A DNA stretch of 64,000 bases from Azadirachta indica (Eukaryota > Streptophyta > Magnoliopsida > Sapindales > Meliaceae), in the NCBI GenBank assembly GCA_022749755.1, contig CM040441.1, positions 1,988,741-2,052,740 of the forward strand, in the 5' to 3' direction. Positions 23,734-38,625 of this stretch are shown in pieces (position 1 is the stretch's first letter; each line of letters begins with the position of its first letter). A program made the translations under genes and the position numbers. A model generated the notes under the pieces. That model did no database searches. It was given only the letters and a program-made list of their open reading frames with translations, and was not told where the DNA came from.

Positions 23734-24661
23734 ATTTCTTATTTGGATTTGGACTATGCTTCTATTCTCTTTTTAATTCCAATTTTTAGTATTTTATGAC
23801 TTTTGAAAATCAGTTTATTAGAAATTTTGTCATTTAATAAAGTAATTAATAATATAAGCTACATATGTTATCTTTTATCATTTGACTTTATGTTGTATTA
23901 TCAGCTTTATACCATTTTAACTGATCAATATATTCTGCCATTAATCAAACTGAATAATACAATAAATAAATTGAAAATTACAAAAATTACGGTATAAGAA
24001 TTATAAGCAATAATACTTATCATTTTTTCAGTGATAAAACAAATTTTAATGATAATAAAAATTAATTCAAGAATGGGTAACAATAAAGGTCTACTTGTTA
24101 TCTTACTTAGCACTTAATTAATTAAATTTTGTTGCATTAGATAATTAAATATGTTTGTCTTTTTAACTTCAACTCAATTTTTTCACTTTATTGATGAATC
24201 TAAAATGTTATTTCTTAATAATTGTTTTGGTTATTGGCCTTTTTAGTAATAAAGTACATATTTTATTTATAGTAATGATACATGTTCCATGGTAGTAATT
24301 TTTATTTTGAAAAAAGTTTAGATGAGAATAAAAAACTTCACTTACAAAACATCAAACATTTGTACTTAAATGTTACTAAAACTCGAAATGATCAAAAAAC
24401 ATCAAGGGTGTGCAAGAACAAAACTACTCCCAAAATGCACTATAAGTAATAATTTGAATCATACTATATATCTACCATGAGTTGTTATTTGCTTGTAATC
24501 AAATAATTGTCAATCATGATTAGTTATTTTATTTGTTTATTTAAATTATTTGATGTTAATGAATCACTGTATTATAGTAAAGTGTGTTTTTTCCTTTGCA
24601 TTTTTATGAAGGAGGCAATTCGGGATCACTGGTAGTGTCAAATAATTAATCTTGTCTGAAG
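23734..24661. other. Non-coding DNA downstream of the kinase fragment
   Basis: AT-rich 3' flank. No polyadenylation signal can be assigned with certainty and no element is recognised. Confidence 0.55.
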
Positions 24662-24850
24662 TCTTAAACCTGAATACGACTTATTTATTAAATAGGTGAC
24701 ACAATATAACTCAACAACCTATTTATTAATCTGGTAATCGTGTCAGATTGGCCCGTTTAATTTAAGTAAAAAATTGTTCTAATTGTAAAGAGTCAAACCC
24801 AAGACTTTAATTTCATATAATTTTAACCACCGAACTACAACCACATTTTT
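24662..24850 (-). mobile_element. tRNA-derived SINE-like element
   Basis: On the minus strand 24,844-24,779 has a tRNA-like head. GTGGTTG can pair at six of seven positions (two wobbles) with CAATTAG, the A box is TAGTTCGGTGG and the B-box-like sequence is GGTTTGACTC, 38 nt apart. Its body shares the 'gtaatcgtgtca' phrase with the elements at 640 and 26,075. The anticodon arm is degenerate. Confidence 0.45.
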
Positions 24851-25434
24851 GTTTAAATTATGAATACATTATTTATTTATGTATTTTAAGTTCTTCTATT
24901 TATATTACACTTTTTTATTTTACATAGAATTATTTTAATTTATGAATACTAAATTATTATAAGTAATTAACTAAAATTATTTAATGAAAAGTAATTTCAA
25001 ATTAAAAAATTACTAAAATAAAAAATTAAAAGTGTGATATAATACATTTATTTCTAAAACCAATTTAGAAATTAAAAAAAATAAATTTCTTGTAAAAATC
25101 ATTTATGAATATGATATTTTGTGAAGATCGATTATAGATAAGTTTTTTTTTGTAAATTTTTATAATCGAAAAATATATTATTCAATTTATTCTTAAAAGA
25201 TAAAAATAATTATAGTCTTGATAAAAAAAAATGGTTCTCTATTTTTATATTTTCTGTATTATTTTTTATAAAAAAATTAAATAAAATTTTCTTTCTATTT
25301 TATCATTTAGATATATTTTTAGTAGATAATTTTATTCTCATTATTGTTTTAAATTCTTGGAATCATTATTTATTTAATCATCCATCTAATGTATATAGTA
25401 TAAAACATAATGTATGTACAATGAATTGACTATA
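24851..25434. other. AT-rich non-coding DNA bordering repeat copy B
   Basis: Nothing recognised. The left boundary of copy B could lie here, because copy A is cut by the window start and cannot define it. Confidence 0.5.
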
Positions 25435-26074
25435 ATTTTTAAAGTCAAAATGTGACAGTATTTAATTTTTGTAACGTATTAAGTAACTATTAATTTTTAT
25501 ACTATTATTAATGTAATAATTATGCATTAACAAGTCAATTATCACATAAATTATTAAAATTATATAAATCAAGCAATATGGTTTAACTAATTATATTGAC
25601 ACACTTTAATTAGAAAATTAAATAAATATTAGCAATTAAATTTGAAAGTTTTAAAAAAGTTACATGTTTATCAAGTGGTATGTCACTTCTATTATTAAAT
25701 TATAAATGATAAAGAATATATTGTTACGCAATAGACTCAAATTACGATAGATGTGTAAAGATCCTAATTGGGATATAATAACTTAATTTACAATTACATA
25801 TCAAAACTCTATTAAAATTATTTTTAAACAATATATTACAAGAAATTTATAAATGATTCATTATGAATAAGTTAAAATATCTTAATTTTAAATTAAGGAT
25901 ATATCAAATTTAAGTTAAATAATCTTAATTTTATTGTATTTACAATTTATAAGTAACTATTTTTTAATATTAAATGAAAAATAAGTACTTTTAAAAACTA
26001 TGAAAGTAATTTACTAAAGAAGAACAAAATATTTTGTAACACATAAACAATGCACTTACAAATTATACCAAATT

Positions 26075-26480
26075 GTTGTTGTGGCTCAATGGTAAAATTT
26101 TCACTAAATTAATCATAAAGACTTAGGTTCGAAACCAAGCAACCAAATCTTTTTTATATTGAACAGGTAAAAATTATTCAAATTAAATGTGTTAACTCGA
26201 TTACCCGCTTAATCCAACATAACTACTCAAAAACAATAGTAATTATGTCAATGGGTTGGTGGGTTAGCAAGTTAATTGGATTAACATGACATGATTACTA
26301 TTTAAATAGTAATTGTGTCATAAATAAATGGGTGGCAGGTTGAGCAAATTAAATTTGAACACAATCTGACACAAACATGACACAAATAGTAATCATGTTA
26401 ATTTTACTCAACCCAAACCTATATAAATTTTATATCGTGTTTGTGTCAGTTTCATGAGTCATGTCCAATTTTACCATCCC
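26075..26480 (+). mobile_element. tRNA-derived SINE-like element, copy B
   Basis: The tRNA-like head is at 26,075-26,146, with A box TGGCTCAATGG and a consensus B box GGTTCGAAACC exactly 44 nt downstream, so the internal polymerase III promoter looks better than in copy A. The body runs to about 26,480. An 11-13 bp CTGACACAAACATGACACAA duplication (26,368-26,387) is specific to this copy. Confidence 0.58.
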
Positions 26481-29400
26481 TATATTTTAATTTCATTTGC
26501 AATCAAATCAAAGGAGTATAGGCAAATTAATTATTGTATTTGGTGTTAAAGCTAATTATGATGATACAACAGGGGTGAGGCGAAAGGGATTTTTTTGATA
26601 AATCTAATACATCATAAAATAGTTTAGATAGAAGTGGTAAAACGAACGGGTCAGCCTGAGCCTAGCACAGCCTAACTTGTAAATAGTATTAGCATAGTTC
26701 GACAAAGTCAAGAAAATAGGCTCACATTCTATGCCATGTCATGAACAGTAATTATGTCGTGCTAGACTGTGCTAGTACTATTTATGGGCCAGCTGCTTTA
26801 TTATTTGGGCTATTGAGATAGTCAATAGTTAGTTACTATTCATCATGACAAAAAAAGAAATTGATTTTAAATAATAAAACTGAATTAAAATTAATTAAAA
26901 AAAAATTTTAATACAAATTTAATTATGCATGCAATTTTGGTTAATAAATTTAAATAAATTTTTAAAATAAAATCTAAATCTAAAATTATAAAATTTTATA
27001 TGGATAAAATATAAAATTTTAATTTTGTGACTATATTGAACTTGTATAGTAATTATATTATACTTTTGTTCAATTTCAATTTTAATCTACCTAAAATAGA
27101 AAGACTAGTAGGTTTTTTTTTTTTGGTGTAATTTTGTAATTTCTAATATTTATTTGTATTATAAAATGTTATTTGTTAGTTAGATATAAAATGAAATGAA
27201 GTAAAAATGTTTAAATGTGAAATTTTGTAACATTAAAAAAATGAAAAATTAAAATGTCTCCACTACTTCCATTAATTAGTTATGTAGTTACAAAATAAAT
27301 TAAAGAATTAACGCAATTTACATAAACTTTAAACTGCTTAAATTTAAATTCAAAAATAAAAAATTAGAATTTTAATTGTATAAAACATAAAATTTTGATT
27401 TTGATTGTTACAACTATATAGAATTTGCATAAATTTTAAGTACACATTGTGACGATTGACAATTGTTTTGAAATTAATTTACAACTTCACATATAACATT
27501 TTTTTTTTTAGAAAAATAAGAGTATAATAAATTGATGATTGTTAATGTCTTTATTTTATATTAATTATAATTAGGTATAACTGATAATTATATTATGTAT
27601 TTATAATTTTATATGTATGAATATCTAAAATATTTAATTATATTATAATGAAAAAAATGTAATTAATGATCATACTTTATTATAAATTGTAATTATTCAT
27701 CCAAATTTTAATTTAATAATAAATAATAAATATCGTGAACTTATTACTTATTAAATATATTATTGTTTTAAACTTGTTTAATTTATTATTATTTTTAATT
27801 TAACAAATTATGTATTATTCAACTAATTTTTATTGATTTAAATTAATTTTTAATTTTTAAAATATAGAAAAATATATTAATAACAATAACCGTTCTACAG
27901 GCCGTGCTAGGCTTATCAATTTTACTATGCGTGCTATATCGACCTGACATGGCGACTCATGTGAGCTTAAGTTTCTTGGTTTAGGGAACAAAAAAAACAA
28001 AAAGAATTTTATATATAATATGATAAAAGATATATAAGTGTTGATATTACACTAGTCTAGTCTTTCTAAAGTAGCTAATATTGCTAATAGTCTTAAGGTA
28101 CGTTTACTATAACTTTTTTAAAAGAAAATTTTTACCCATAAAGTTTACATAAATAATGTTTTTAATGAGAAAATTATTAATTGGTTTTGATTGTTATAAA
28201 TAATTTTGAAAAAATTGAATAACTATTTTAATAAACAAATTTTAATAATTTATAATTTAAAATGATATTGTAAAATATTTAAAACAAATTAAGAGTATTT
28301 TACATAATTTTAATTTTTTAAAAAAACTTAAAAAACTTTACAATCAGAAACTCAAATTTTGAGTTTTTTTTAATTAAAAAAATAATAATTTTTTACTTTT
28401 CAAAAGTCTTTCAATATTAACCAAATAACATCCAAAAATTTAAAATAGTTTTTAATAAAAGTCTAAATGCAATAAAAATAATAAAATAATATATGAAAGT
28501 TTGAACAACAAGCTGCAAGTGGCTTGGTTAAGAAGTATATTGACTTATTCAAAAACTTTAGTTAATTAAGTGCAATTATATATGGAAATTTAAAATTATT
28601 TTTTATTGAATAAAGTTATATTTCTAACTTATAATTCAGTATGCCCCTAGAGCATAGAGCCCTTTAATATAAGCCTAATTATACCATTTCCATGTCTTCT
28701 CCTTGAATTCTTTATATCTTTTTATTTTTAGAAAATTGATAAATTGTAAATAATATTTTATTTACTCCAAACAATATATTAACCAAGAATTGTGAAACAA
28801 ATTCAATTTGCAACGAAAATTACTAACATAATTTTTGACATTACATTAAGCATATATATATATAATTTTTAAAATATAAGATATGTTTCATAAAAATCAT
28901 ATTAATATAATTTTTACATAAATTTGTAACAAAAAAATAAAATTTATTATTTCTCAATCTCGACTAACATTTTCTCCACATATTATTAATTATTTTCTTG
29001 CAAATTGCATGCATTAATTAACTTGTTCCTATGATATTACTAAAATAGCCTTCTATTATACAACCTATTATTGATTTCAGGCTTAATTAATTATTATAGC
29101 TTTTTCTTTCCCCTTAATTATTATATACACGTATATTGTCTAGCAAGTGTAATATCTTGCTACTCTATTTACTTTTTTCTTAAATGAAATTCTTTGGTAA
29201 TGTTGAAATCTATATATTAAATAGAAATCTCAATACAATATGAATAAAAATTTTATTAATGAGATGTTAATAAATTATATTTACATACATATATATTTAT
29301 ATTCCAGTTTGTAAAGCCAGAAAAATGTACATATCCCGATCTCTTTTTCTTTTGAAACAAGAGATTCGATTGTTGTTATCAAATGTAAATAACCTAAATT

Positions 29401-32400
29401 AAGCAATGAAACATAATAAATTATGACAATTTTTGACACGATTCATTAATTCGATATAACTATAATGCGAAATTAGTGGGTTCAAGTTAACATAAAATAA
29501 TAAGGTTACAAAAAATTAATGCAAGCTTGTTAATGACATAATTAATTAATTATCAGAATAATTATGTCATATTAATTTTTTTATAATTTAATAAACTCGT
29601 TTTTTTTTTTCTTTTACATGTTAACAAATATTTAGTTATATTTGGAATAAAATTGATTAGTTTTTGAGTAAATAGTAATTCAAATTGCTTAATTTGGTTG
29701 CAGAATTTGCCACCCAATATAAAGGAACAAGTTGGAAGAACGTTGGAAGAGATTGGCATTTTCAATTGTATTAATTAATTAAATTAAATTCGGCTAAGAT
29801 TTTCATCATCAAGTAGTACCATATAAAGGAACGAATGGAAGAAATTGGAAGAGATTCAATTATCCATGAACTGATTAATTAATTGAAATCGTTAACATTT
29901 TAATTGTACAAAGGCGAGAGAATTTTGTATGTTCATTTGTACATCTCCATGGAAATTATGAAGATTAAAGCATTGTTTCTTTCAACAAGTAAATGCCTTC
30001 ACTGCATTTGATTTCTATCACAAATTTTCATTGATTTTATTTTATTTTTTAAAAAATTTGATTGGATGGGTTGAAGAAGGAGCTCTTTCAGTAAATTTTT
30101 GAACTGAAACTAGTAAATATTTAATATCTTTTGCAGCTAAACATTTGGCAACTCAAGGTGGCTTCCTTGACGGCCTCATTTTTTCTAATTTATGTTGTAG
30201 AAAAACTATACTAAATATACTAATTAATTAGATCAATAGCAAATATTCCTTCAACTAGATAATGTATATAACTAACCATAAATTGTCATGTATTTTCCTT
30301 GCTGGTGTGTTTAATGTTTTATGCTTCTTGCCATGATTTAAATGCTATTGCTGGCTGCTAGGCATGTTGTTAGCTTCTGGGTTTTTAGTTGCTTAATCTG
30401 TTTGCTATGCTAATTTTTGCTTGGAGGTGCTGTGTATCTGCTTTTGCTGTATTCTGCTGTTGTATGCTATTATTTTCGACTGTTTTCTGCTGTTTTGCTG
30501 CTTGCTTTTTGCACTAGGAATGTAATTTGCTACCGAAGCTTCCCTACCATATACAATAACACGTGTGAACAAATAACTGTTTGTTATAGATTTTGGAAGG
30601 ATAAGTGGACAACATGTGAAATAGAACATAGTCGGCTTATGTTCATTAGCCAAAGTTTGTACTCGGAACCTGGGAAAGATTCTTTATTTTTCGCTTGCAT
30701 TTTTAAATAGGAGGTTATGACAAAGAAGAAAAAGGTAAGAGATTATGATTTAGCTGCATTGAAATATTGGGTACTACTTCTACAACAAATTTCCTAGTAA
30801 GTTTTTTCCTTAAATAATTATTTTTTATTTAGGTTTATTATTATTATTATTATTATCCAGCTTTTGATGCTACCCCAACTAATTTTGATTGCTAAAATCA
30901 TAACAGCAAAGGTCTCTCTCTTCTAGCACTTTTAACATTTAATTTAGTTGCATTGGTATTCGTATTTTATTGTATTAATTGAGTTAAAATTTAATTTTTA
31001 TTGTTCTATTTTGTGTTTGCAGTGTATATAAAGAAAGTTTATACTGAAAATCCATAAGATATTCAATAGCTTTTTTGTAATAGGTCAGCGACCTGTTGAT
31101 ATTCATATGTTGGCATTGGGATTTGATTTTCATTTTACTTTATTTTAAGTTAGATTGAGAATTATGTTTGTTTACTTTTATTTATATTGGGATGATGAAT
31201 TTTGAATTATGTTGGAAATGAAGTGACAATGATGTTTGCATATTGTGGATTGGAATGTAGAATTTTGTTGATTATATTGGCAATAATATTTATTATTATA
31301 TTTTTAATTTTTCTATTTTTAGTTAAATAATATTTGTTATTTTAATTTCATTTTTTGCCATTTGTAGTTATATTGGTAATTGATATAAATCAATTGTATT
31401 AAAAAACTTGAACAAAATTAAAAATACAATAAATAAAAAAAAAAGACTAAAAAACAGGAAAACTACACAAAAACAAAATTAAAAAAAAGGAAAAATCAGA
31501 CAAATAAAAAATAGAAAAAAAGAGAAAATTGGTATACCCAAAAAACTGATGAATTCTTGATAAAAAACACTTTTGAGGCTGAACTTATAATATTTGCAGC
31601 TGATTTTTTTAGTTGTAAAAGATCTTTTCTCTTGTAGTCGTCATATTCTTAGCTCGTGCATCCAAGAAGTGAATAATTTCTTGACTTAAGATTTATATCG
31701 AAGTTGGTTTGGATTGAATACCATTTCTTTATGTTGTATCCTCTTTCTTGTAATCTCCTTTGTTACCACTAGGAGGACTATTGTGCTAATTGTCGAGTAA
31801 CAGCGAAGAGGCATGGAAAGATTTGAACATCAATGAATATCACGTTCTGAAAATATAAGACGTGTGTTCTTTAAATTAATTGTTGAATTCTCTTACAGAA
31901 GAATTTTGCCTCTAGAAATTGATATGACAAATAACATTATTATCACATATTCCTCATAATTAATATTTTTTTTATCTTAAATCAACTTGTATAGAAGTTT
32001 GCATACTAATAATATACATGTTATTAAAATAATTTCATATGTTTAGAGTTAGTTGTGTGATATAAATATAAACTTTATATAGGTGTTTAGTATTTAACTA
32101 ATTTATCCAATTAAGAGTTAAATAAGTAATTTTTAAACTATTGAGACTAAAATGTATAATAGACTATATCTTAAAGACCTAAGAATCTTTTTCGCTTAAA
32201 ATTTTTAGAACATAAAATTCCTTAGTACAATAAATAAATAGTATGTAGTTCTATGTATAGATATATTTCTATACAAACTAATTGATAAAAATTGATATAT
32301 TAATATTATATTATAACAATATGTCCTAAAGTTTTCATAAGATTATAAGAAAAATATATGAGAAGAATTATAAGAGAATTTTTAGAAATATTGGTTGAAA

Positions 32401-32817
32401 TTAGTTATAGAGATGAATTTTAAGCTTTAAAAGATTATACAATATAGCTTTGGATCAATGGCATTTTTGAACTCTAAACAATGCTGCTCTGCTTCATTTG
32501 TTTTTTGGTAAAATTTTATTTAAGCTCCTAAAGTTTATATATAAATAAATAAATAATATATAATATTATATAACGCACATAAAAATATGAGATATTAATA
32601 TATAAATTTTAAAATTTATCTCGCCTTTTATAATTATTATAAAAGTTAGGAACTTACATAAAATTTTGGTGAAATTTAGGAATCGAATACTTAAAATTGA
32701 AACCAAACCAAATCAAACTAATTCGATTCAATATCTTAAACTCAAATTCTATTTTAGTTTGGTTCAATTTTTTAAGAAAATGAACTGAACCCGAAATTGC
32801 CTAACCATATTATTTTT
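26481..32817. other. Non-coding part of copy B
   Basis: Collinear with about 1,046-7,564 of copy A, with the same repeat scraps. The lower-AT unrecognised stretch is at about 29,700-31,080. No supported gene. Confidence 0.6.
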
Positions 32818-33640
32818 CATAATAGACTTCGCATAAATAGTGATTTGTTCCAACTTTAGGGTTTTGGAAAACAAACCTTTTGCTCCTCAACTGCAAAATA
32901 TATGGTTTGTTGCTTGCTATTGTGTGATTCACACAATTTGCAAAAGTCATGATCTTTTGAGGTTTCGTAATACTCATTCTAGTGTTGCTAGGGCTATGGT
33001 TTCCTACAAATATCTAATGATTATCCTTCGTCACCACTCCCTAGGTCATGTGGCTCATTTTAACGACCTGGAGATCTTGTTGTGCTTGGGTGTTGATCCA
33101 AAATTTAGGAAGGCTTCTTTTGTCCTTTTAGTTCTTTGGAAGCCTCCAACCATTAGCTGGTTAAAAGTTAATATAGTTGTACTGTCAAAAAATAATCCGA
33201 GACTAGTTGTGTGGGTGGAAGTATTTAGAGACCATCGCGGTTCCTTTCTTAATGGGTTCTCTATATCCTTGGGGCATAATTATTCTTTTCTCACTGAGTT
33301 TATGGCCATTATTCTTGCCATAGAGGAAGCATGGAAAAGGGGCTGGCATCATTTATGGATTAAGAGTTACTCCCAAGGGTTGTCCTGTTTCTAATAATGA
33401 AATTATACTCCTCATGTTCACTATATGCTTATTGGTTTAATTGTTTATCTCTACCTTGAAGTTTTATATTTCTCACACACATCTACCATGAAGGAAATAA
33501 GGTGGTTGATACTGTTAGTAACTTGGTACTTAATTGCGTTTCATTTACTTGGTGGAACTTACCTCCATAACAAATATGTAGAGATTTAATGCTTAATTCT
33601 TGGGCAGTTTCTAACTTTCATTTTCTATAACAAAAGCTAT
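32818..33640 (+). pseudogene. LINE RNase H domain relic, copy B
   Basis: Here the relic keeps a 184-residue open frame (32,840-33,394) containing LWKPPTISWLKVN, EVFRDHRGSFLNGFS and TEFMAIILAIEEAWKRGW. Remnants continue past the stop to about 33,640. It is the less damaged version of 7,565-8,380, without the 2-nt deletion. The Asp of the expected NTDGS segment is Val here, and the last catalytic Asp (WIKSYS) is lost too, so the RNase H fold would be inactive. It is a 3' LINE fragment without reverse transcriptase. Confidence 0.82.
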
Positions 33641-33697
33641 TACTTATTGTTTTGGTTTTGTTGACTGAATTTTCAACAAATATTACCAAGCTTAAAT

Positions 33698-36600
33698 TGT
33701 TAACACCACCAATGAAGCATCAAAAGAAGTGAATCAAAAAAGGAGAAGTCGCAGCAACTAAAACAATGTAGAAAATTGAAAAATCGGCAACAAAACAGAC
33801 GAAAAACAAAAAATTTTTGGACAAACTTCTTCAAGAAATTTTCTAGACAAATTTGAACACTGTTAATTAGATTTTTCACCATAAGTACACCTTATATACT
33901 TGGCACAAGAAACCTACATGTGTCTCACATTCATTGGTGGGTCATAACACATTAAAATGTTAACAAAATATAAGATATATTATATTTTTTAGCATGAATA
34001 ATACCCAAAATATTTTCTGCACATTAACATCAACATTCTCCCCCTTTAATGTGCTGCTCTTGAACTGTAGTTGCATCCTTAAATTATTGAAAATTTTCTT
34101 TTGGTAAAATTTTTGCAAATACGTCAGCAAGTTATTGTTCTGATCTATAAAACTCAAGTTGAATCTCACCATCTTCAACTGCTTCTCTAATGAAGTTATG
34201 TTTGAGTGCTATATGCTTGCTTCTATTATGATGAATAGGATTCTTGGCCATTGCAATTGTTGGTTTGTTGTCACAATACAGAAGTATTCCTTCTCCTCAA
34301 CCGTAATAGCATGTAATGTTGCCAATGAGACTAAAACATATTCTGCTTCAATCGGGGATTGAGCAATGATTTGTTGCTTCTTTGAACACCAAGAAAACAC
34401 ACCTAAGCCAAGAGAAAATGCAAAGCCACTTGTGGTTTTTATGTCATCTTCATAGCTACCCTAGTCACTATCACAAAAGCCTATTAACTTAACTTTTATA
34501 CTCTTTGATTTCAAACTCCATGGTACCTTGAATATACCTCAACACTCTTTTTGCCACTCCTACATGAATGTGGCTTGAGTTGTTCATGAAACTTCAAAAC
34601 AAGTTTGTTTCAAACATTATATATGGCCTTATTGCGCTAAAAAAAAGCAACTTTCCAACCAAAGTTCTATAATGAGTTGCATCAACTTTCTTTCCTCCTT
34701 CTTCTTTCTTTAATTCTTCATTCACATTGGTATAGCTACAACATTGCAGCCAAGCAATCTTACCTTCTTCAAAATATTTTTGCTGCTTACTTTGAGATAT
34801 AAACACATTATCTTCATCTTGGTGAATTTCTATGCCAAGAAAGTACCTCAACAACCCCACATCACTCATTTCATATCTCTCTATCATTTCATTTCCTAAT
34901 TCATTTATCAACTTCTCATTATTACCCATAAACAGCAAGTCATCAACATAAATGGCAACAATAAGAATATCTAACATACCTTGCTTCTTCATATAAAATG
35001 TTGGCTGATTTTTGCTCTTATGAATCCTTTTTTATTGAAGTAGGAATTAATTTCACTACACCAGGCTCTTGGAAATTGTTTGAGCTTATACAATGCTTTT
35101 TTGGGTTTGTGGACTTTGTTTTCTTCACTTGTGCTATATCAACAAAAAATTCTTCTTGTGATTTTCCATTCAAGAAAGCTAATTTCACATCAAGTTGGTA
35201 TAATAACCAACTCACTGCTAAGGCAATGGAAGCTCTATTGATGTCAACTCTTGCAACCAAAGCAAAGGTATCTTGAAAATCAATATCGAGCTATTGTAAA
35301 TAGCCTTTAGCAACCAACCTTGCTTTGTAATTTTGCACCTCACCCATTGAATTGTATTTTACCTGATAAATTCATTTTACCTCAATAACTTCCTTGTCAT
35401 TCAGCCTATCCACAAGCTCCCAAGTGTTGTTCTTTTCAATTCCTTCTATTTCTTCCATTATGGCTTCTCCTTGATTGCATCTTTAAATTTTTTAGATTCG
35501 ACAACATAAAAATTACAGCTTTTGTACATCTCATCAAAACTTCTCATTCTTATTAGAGTTGAACTTGATAAAAATGAACCAAAGCTTGATGCATTACTTG
35601 ATGATCCCAAATAATTAGGTGAAGAGGATGATAGAGATTCTTCAACATTGGAACTAATTTGAGATGAATTAGGCTGCATCATATTAATGGAAACAAATTT
35701 TTATTCAACTTGTCCTTACTCCCAATTAGGGTTGGGAGAAAATGCCAAACCGAACTGAATTGAACCGAACTATTTGATTCAGTTTGATTTGGTTGAAAAT
35801 GAGTTTGGTTTTATATTTGTTACACTCTAATTGGTTCATTTCGAGTTCACGTAAAATTAAAACTAAACTGAATCTAAAAGTTAAATTTCTTTTGAGCTTT
35901 TAATTTTACATAAATTATAAATAAGATAAGATACTTATAATTATTGTCATAAATTCACATAAAATAGGGGTTATTATTTATAATTTTTAAAATTTTATTT
36001 TTTATTTAATTTGATAATAAATTTGGAACATAAATAAGAATTTTCAATAGCTCTTGAAACTAAAACCGAAGTAAAATTGAACATGGAATCTTCATAACTA
36101 AATCGAACCAAAGTAACTACTTTAGTTCGGGTCAATTTGATTTTGCAGCCTTCATATTTCAAGTTCGGTTTGGTTTTTATAAAATCTAAGCTGCCCACCC
36201 TTATCCCCAATTGTAGCTGACATTTTCGCCAAAAATCACATCTCTACTCATGACAATACTTTTGGTCTTTAAGCTATATAATCTATAACCTTTTGAATGT
36301 GAGCTATAATTGATAATGATGTACCTCTCAGTTGTTTCATCGAGCTTCATTTTCTTTTCTTTCAGAACTTGAGCATAACACACACAACCGAAAACTTCCA
36401 AGTATCTAATGGAATGTTTTCTCCTACTTTAAGCTTCTAAGGAGTTTCATTGTTCAAAGCCTTGGTTAGTGCTCTATTTATTAAGTACATAGTTATATAA
36501 ATTAATTCAGCCTAAAATCCTTAAGTAAGCTATTCTCATGTAACATAGATTTTGCCATCTACATCATGGTTTGGTTTTTCCTCTCGAATACCTCATTTTG
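33698..36600 (-). mobile_element. Copia-1 LTR retrotransposon, 5'-truncated, copy B
   Basis: Minus-strand parts: integrase tail (36,401-36,201, SKGYRLYSLKTKSIVMSRDV), MITE, Ser-rich linker (35,682-35,458), RT with DVKLAFLNGK (about 35,200) and the active-site segment VAIYVDDLLFMGN (about 34,950), FLGIEIHQDED, then RNase H (FSWCSKKQQIIAQS, 34,400-34,209). The polypurine tract is at 34,048-34,036 and the 3' LTR at 34,035-33,698 (TGTTGATG to TTAACA). The RT catalytic YVDD survives, but a deletion after the QSKQQKY segment and multiple stops break the polyprotein. Gag, protease and the 5' LTR are missing. Confidence 0.9.
35727..36203. mobile_element. hAT-type MITE nested in Copia-1, copy B
   Basis: 477 bp, with TAGGGTTGGG at the left and TAAGGGTGGGC (opposite strand) at the right. 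The flanking 8-mers are CTCCCAAT (35,719-35,726) and TCCCCAAT (36,204-36,211), 6 of 8 identical. Same site as in copy A, hence inserted before the duplication. Confidence 0.74.
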
Positions 36601-38625
36601 TTACAGACTGTAACACAAGTAAGCTTTAGATTCTTGGTTTAAAGGCTCTCAACTTGAGGAATTGCCAAACGGATTAGGAAAGCTTGGTAAATTAAGACCT
36701 CTGGATGTAGAACATTGTTCTCAATAGAAAAGAATTCTTTCCAATGTAATTCAAAGGTTATCCCAGCTAGAAGAATTATACATCTTACATTCTTTTGGCT
36801 TTGAAGAATAAGAGGTTAAAGAAATGAGTAAGGCAAGCATCTGTGAGCTTAATGCACTAAATAACTTGGATATATTATTATTGACAATAGATGAAAAGTC
36901 CATCCCTAAGGACTTTACTTTCCCCAAATGGCAAAGGCATAAGATGAAAATTAAGTCTATCATTTCTTTCAGCAATGATATTCAAAGAGGAGACTTGGCA
37001 ATCCATGGCAGTAGTTCAGCTTCACCCACGGTTGTCTTTAACATACTCTTGCAAGATTTGATATATTTTTACTGGCAAAGATTATCAAAGGCAAGGTTCA
37101 TTTAGAAGGGTTGCAATGAACAATATTAAAGCCTTCAGAATCTTATGTACGTTGAAGTGTATGAATGCGCAAACTTGATGTCTTTTTATAGTATCACTTG
37201 CTAGAAATCTTGTCCAACTAAGAAATCTCAAAGTAAAAGGTTGCATAATGATGAAGCATATGATTGAAGAAGAACAGTTTGCATTTGCAAGAAAAGTAAA
37301 TAATAATCATGCAAATGAAATTTTGCTTCCATGGTTAAGAGAATTAAATCTCGATAGACTACAAAACATCTTGATTTTCATCCAAAAAATTATAAATTTG
37401 GAAAACTGTCCCAGTTTGAGTTCATTGTTCATTAGTAAAGAATCACTTAGGATATGTATTTATTCATTTAATTTTTTATTTAAATAATTTTAGTTATCTC
37501 ATATCATAAATGAAATTAATAGATTTTAGTTTTTATTCACATAATTTGTAGGTTCTACAATTGGTAAATTGTGACCAATTCTTGGATAAACTATAATTGC
37601 AATTATGGTACGGTTTTAAAAGTTTGGAAGATTTAGAAATTAGCCATAGTGGAGTAAAAGAGGTTTTCAGGTTTGAAGAAGGTTCTGCATATGTTTTAAT
37701 GATGCAAAATCTCTTCACTCTAAAATTGTCTTACTATCTTAGTTTGAGACATCGTTTCTCAACCACTGTTACTCAAAATTTTTTGCAATTGAAATATTTA
37801 CATATTATCAATTGTAAAAAATTAGAGCAAATTATTTTTGAAGATGATGAAGAGAATAAAATTTCCTCAATGAAGGCATGCTTTCCAAATCTCTCTAATA
37901 TTCACAACTTAAGAAGTGTGTTTCAAGTCACTTTAGCTCAAAATCTATTTCGTTTGAAAGAGTTATATATTCAAAATAGTGAAGAAATGGAGCAAATCTT
38001 TGTTAGAGATTTTGGAGAAGACCAAGACTCATTGGAAGATCATCCTCAAGTAAGATGCTGTTCAAATATCTTGATAATTCTAGTGAGACGGTGCCATAAA
38101 TTGAAAAGTTGTTTCATGTCACCATAGCTCAAAATTTGCAAGATCTATTTGTTATGATTGCCTAAATTTGGAACAAATCTTTGTTGGAGATGATAAGTGC
38201 AAAGAAATCCACATGCATGTTGAGAAATTATCACTTCCCAATTTACCAAGCCTCATTAACTTCTTTCCCGTGAGTTGTCACTTCGTGATTCCATCTTTAT
38301 CCTAGTTGATGGTGAGAAATTGTCCCAAGATAAATATAAGATTTTCAGTCAACCAAAACGGAATCATGCATTTGCATGCTAAAAATGAGGGACTTAATCA
38401 CACTTTTATTTATTTAAATGGTTGGCTTTTAAAATTGTATATTGTTAATCATATTAGTTATTTGTATAGAAACCCTAGGAAGATGTTAGACAACAATCCA
38501 ACTTGGAAATAAGACAAAATTTAGAAAATGTTGCCACAGAGGGAGAGTATTATGGATTTCTAGCCTTGATAGGCATGCTTCTTCCTAACGATCTTATGTT
38601 ACAAATTAGTATGTCTGCACAATGA
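36601..38625 (+). pseudogene. CC-NBS-LRR resistance gene, LRR fragment, copy B
   Basis: This is the better preserved LRR remnant. The frame at 36,824-37,105 begins MSKASICELNALNNLDILLL and contains IPKDFTFPKWQ. The frame at 37,248-37,487 has LPWLRELNLDRLQNI. After a probable intron (about 37,480-37,550), the frame at 37,597-38,127 carries LRRs such as LEDLEISHSGVKEV, LKYLHIINCKKLEQIIFED and LKELYIQNSEEMEQIFV. The last piece ends at 38,625. Such repeats belong to plant intracellular NBS-LRR immune receptors. The nucleotide-binding domain is absent upstream, since Copia-1 integrase lies there. Stops separate the frames. Confidence 0.84.
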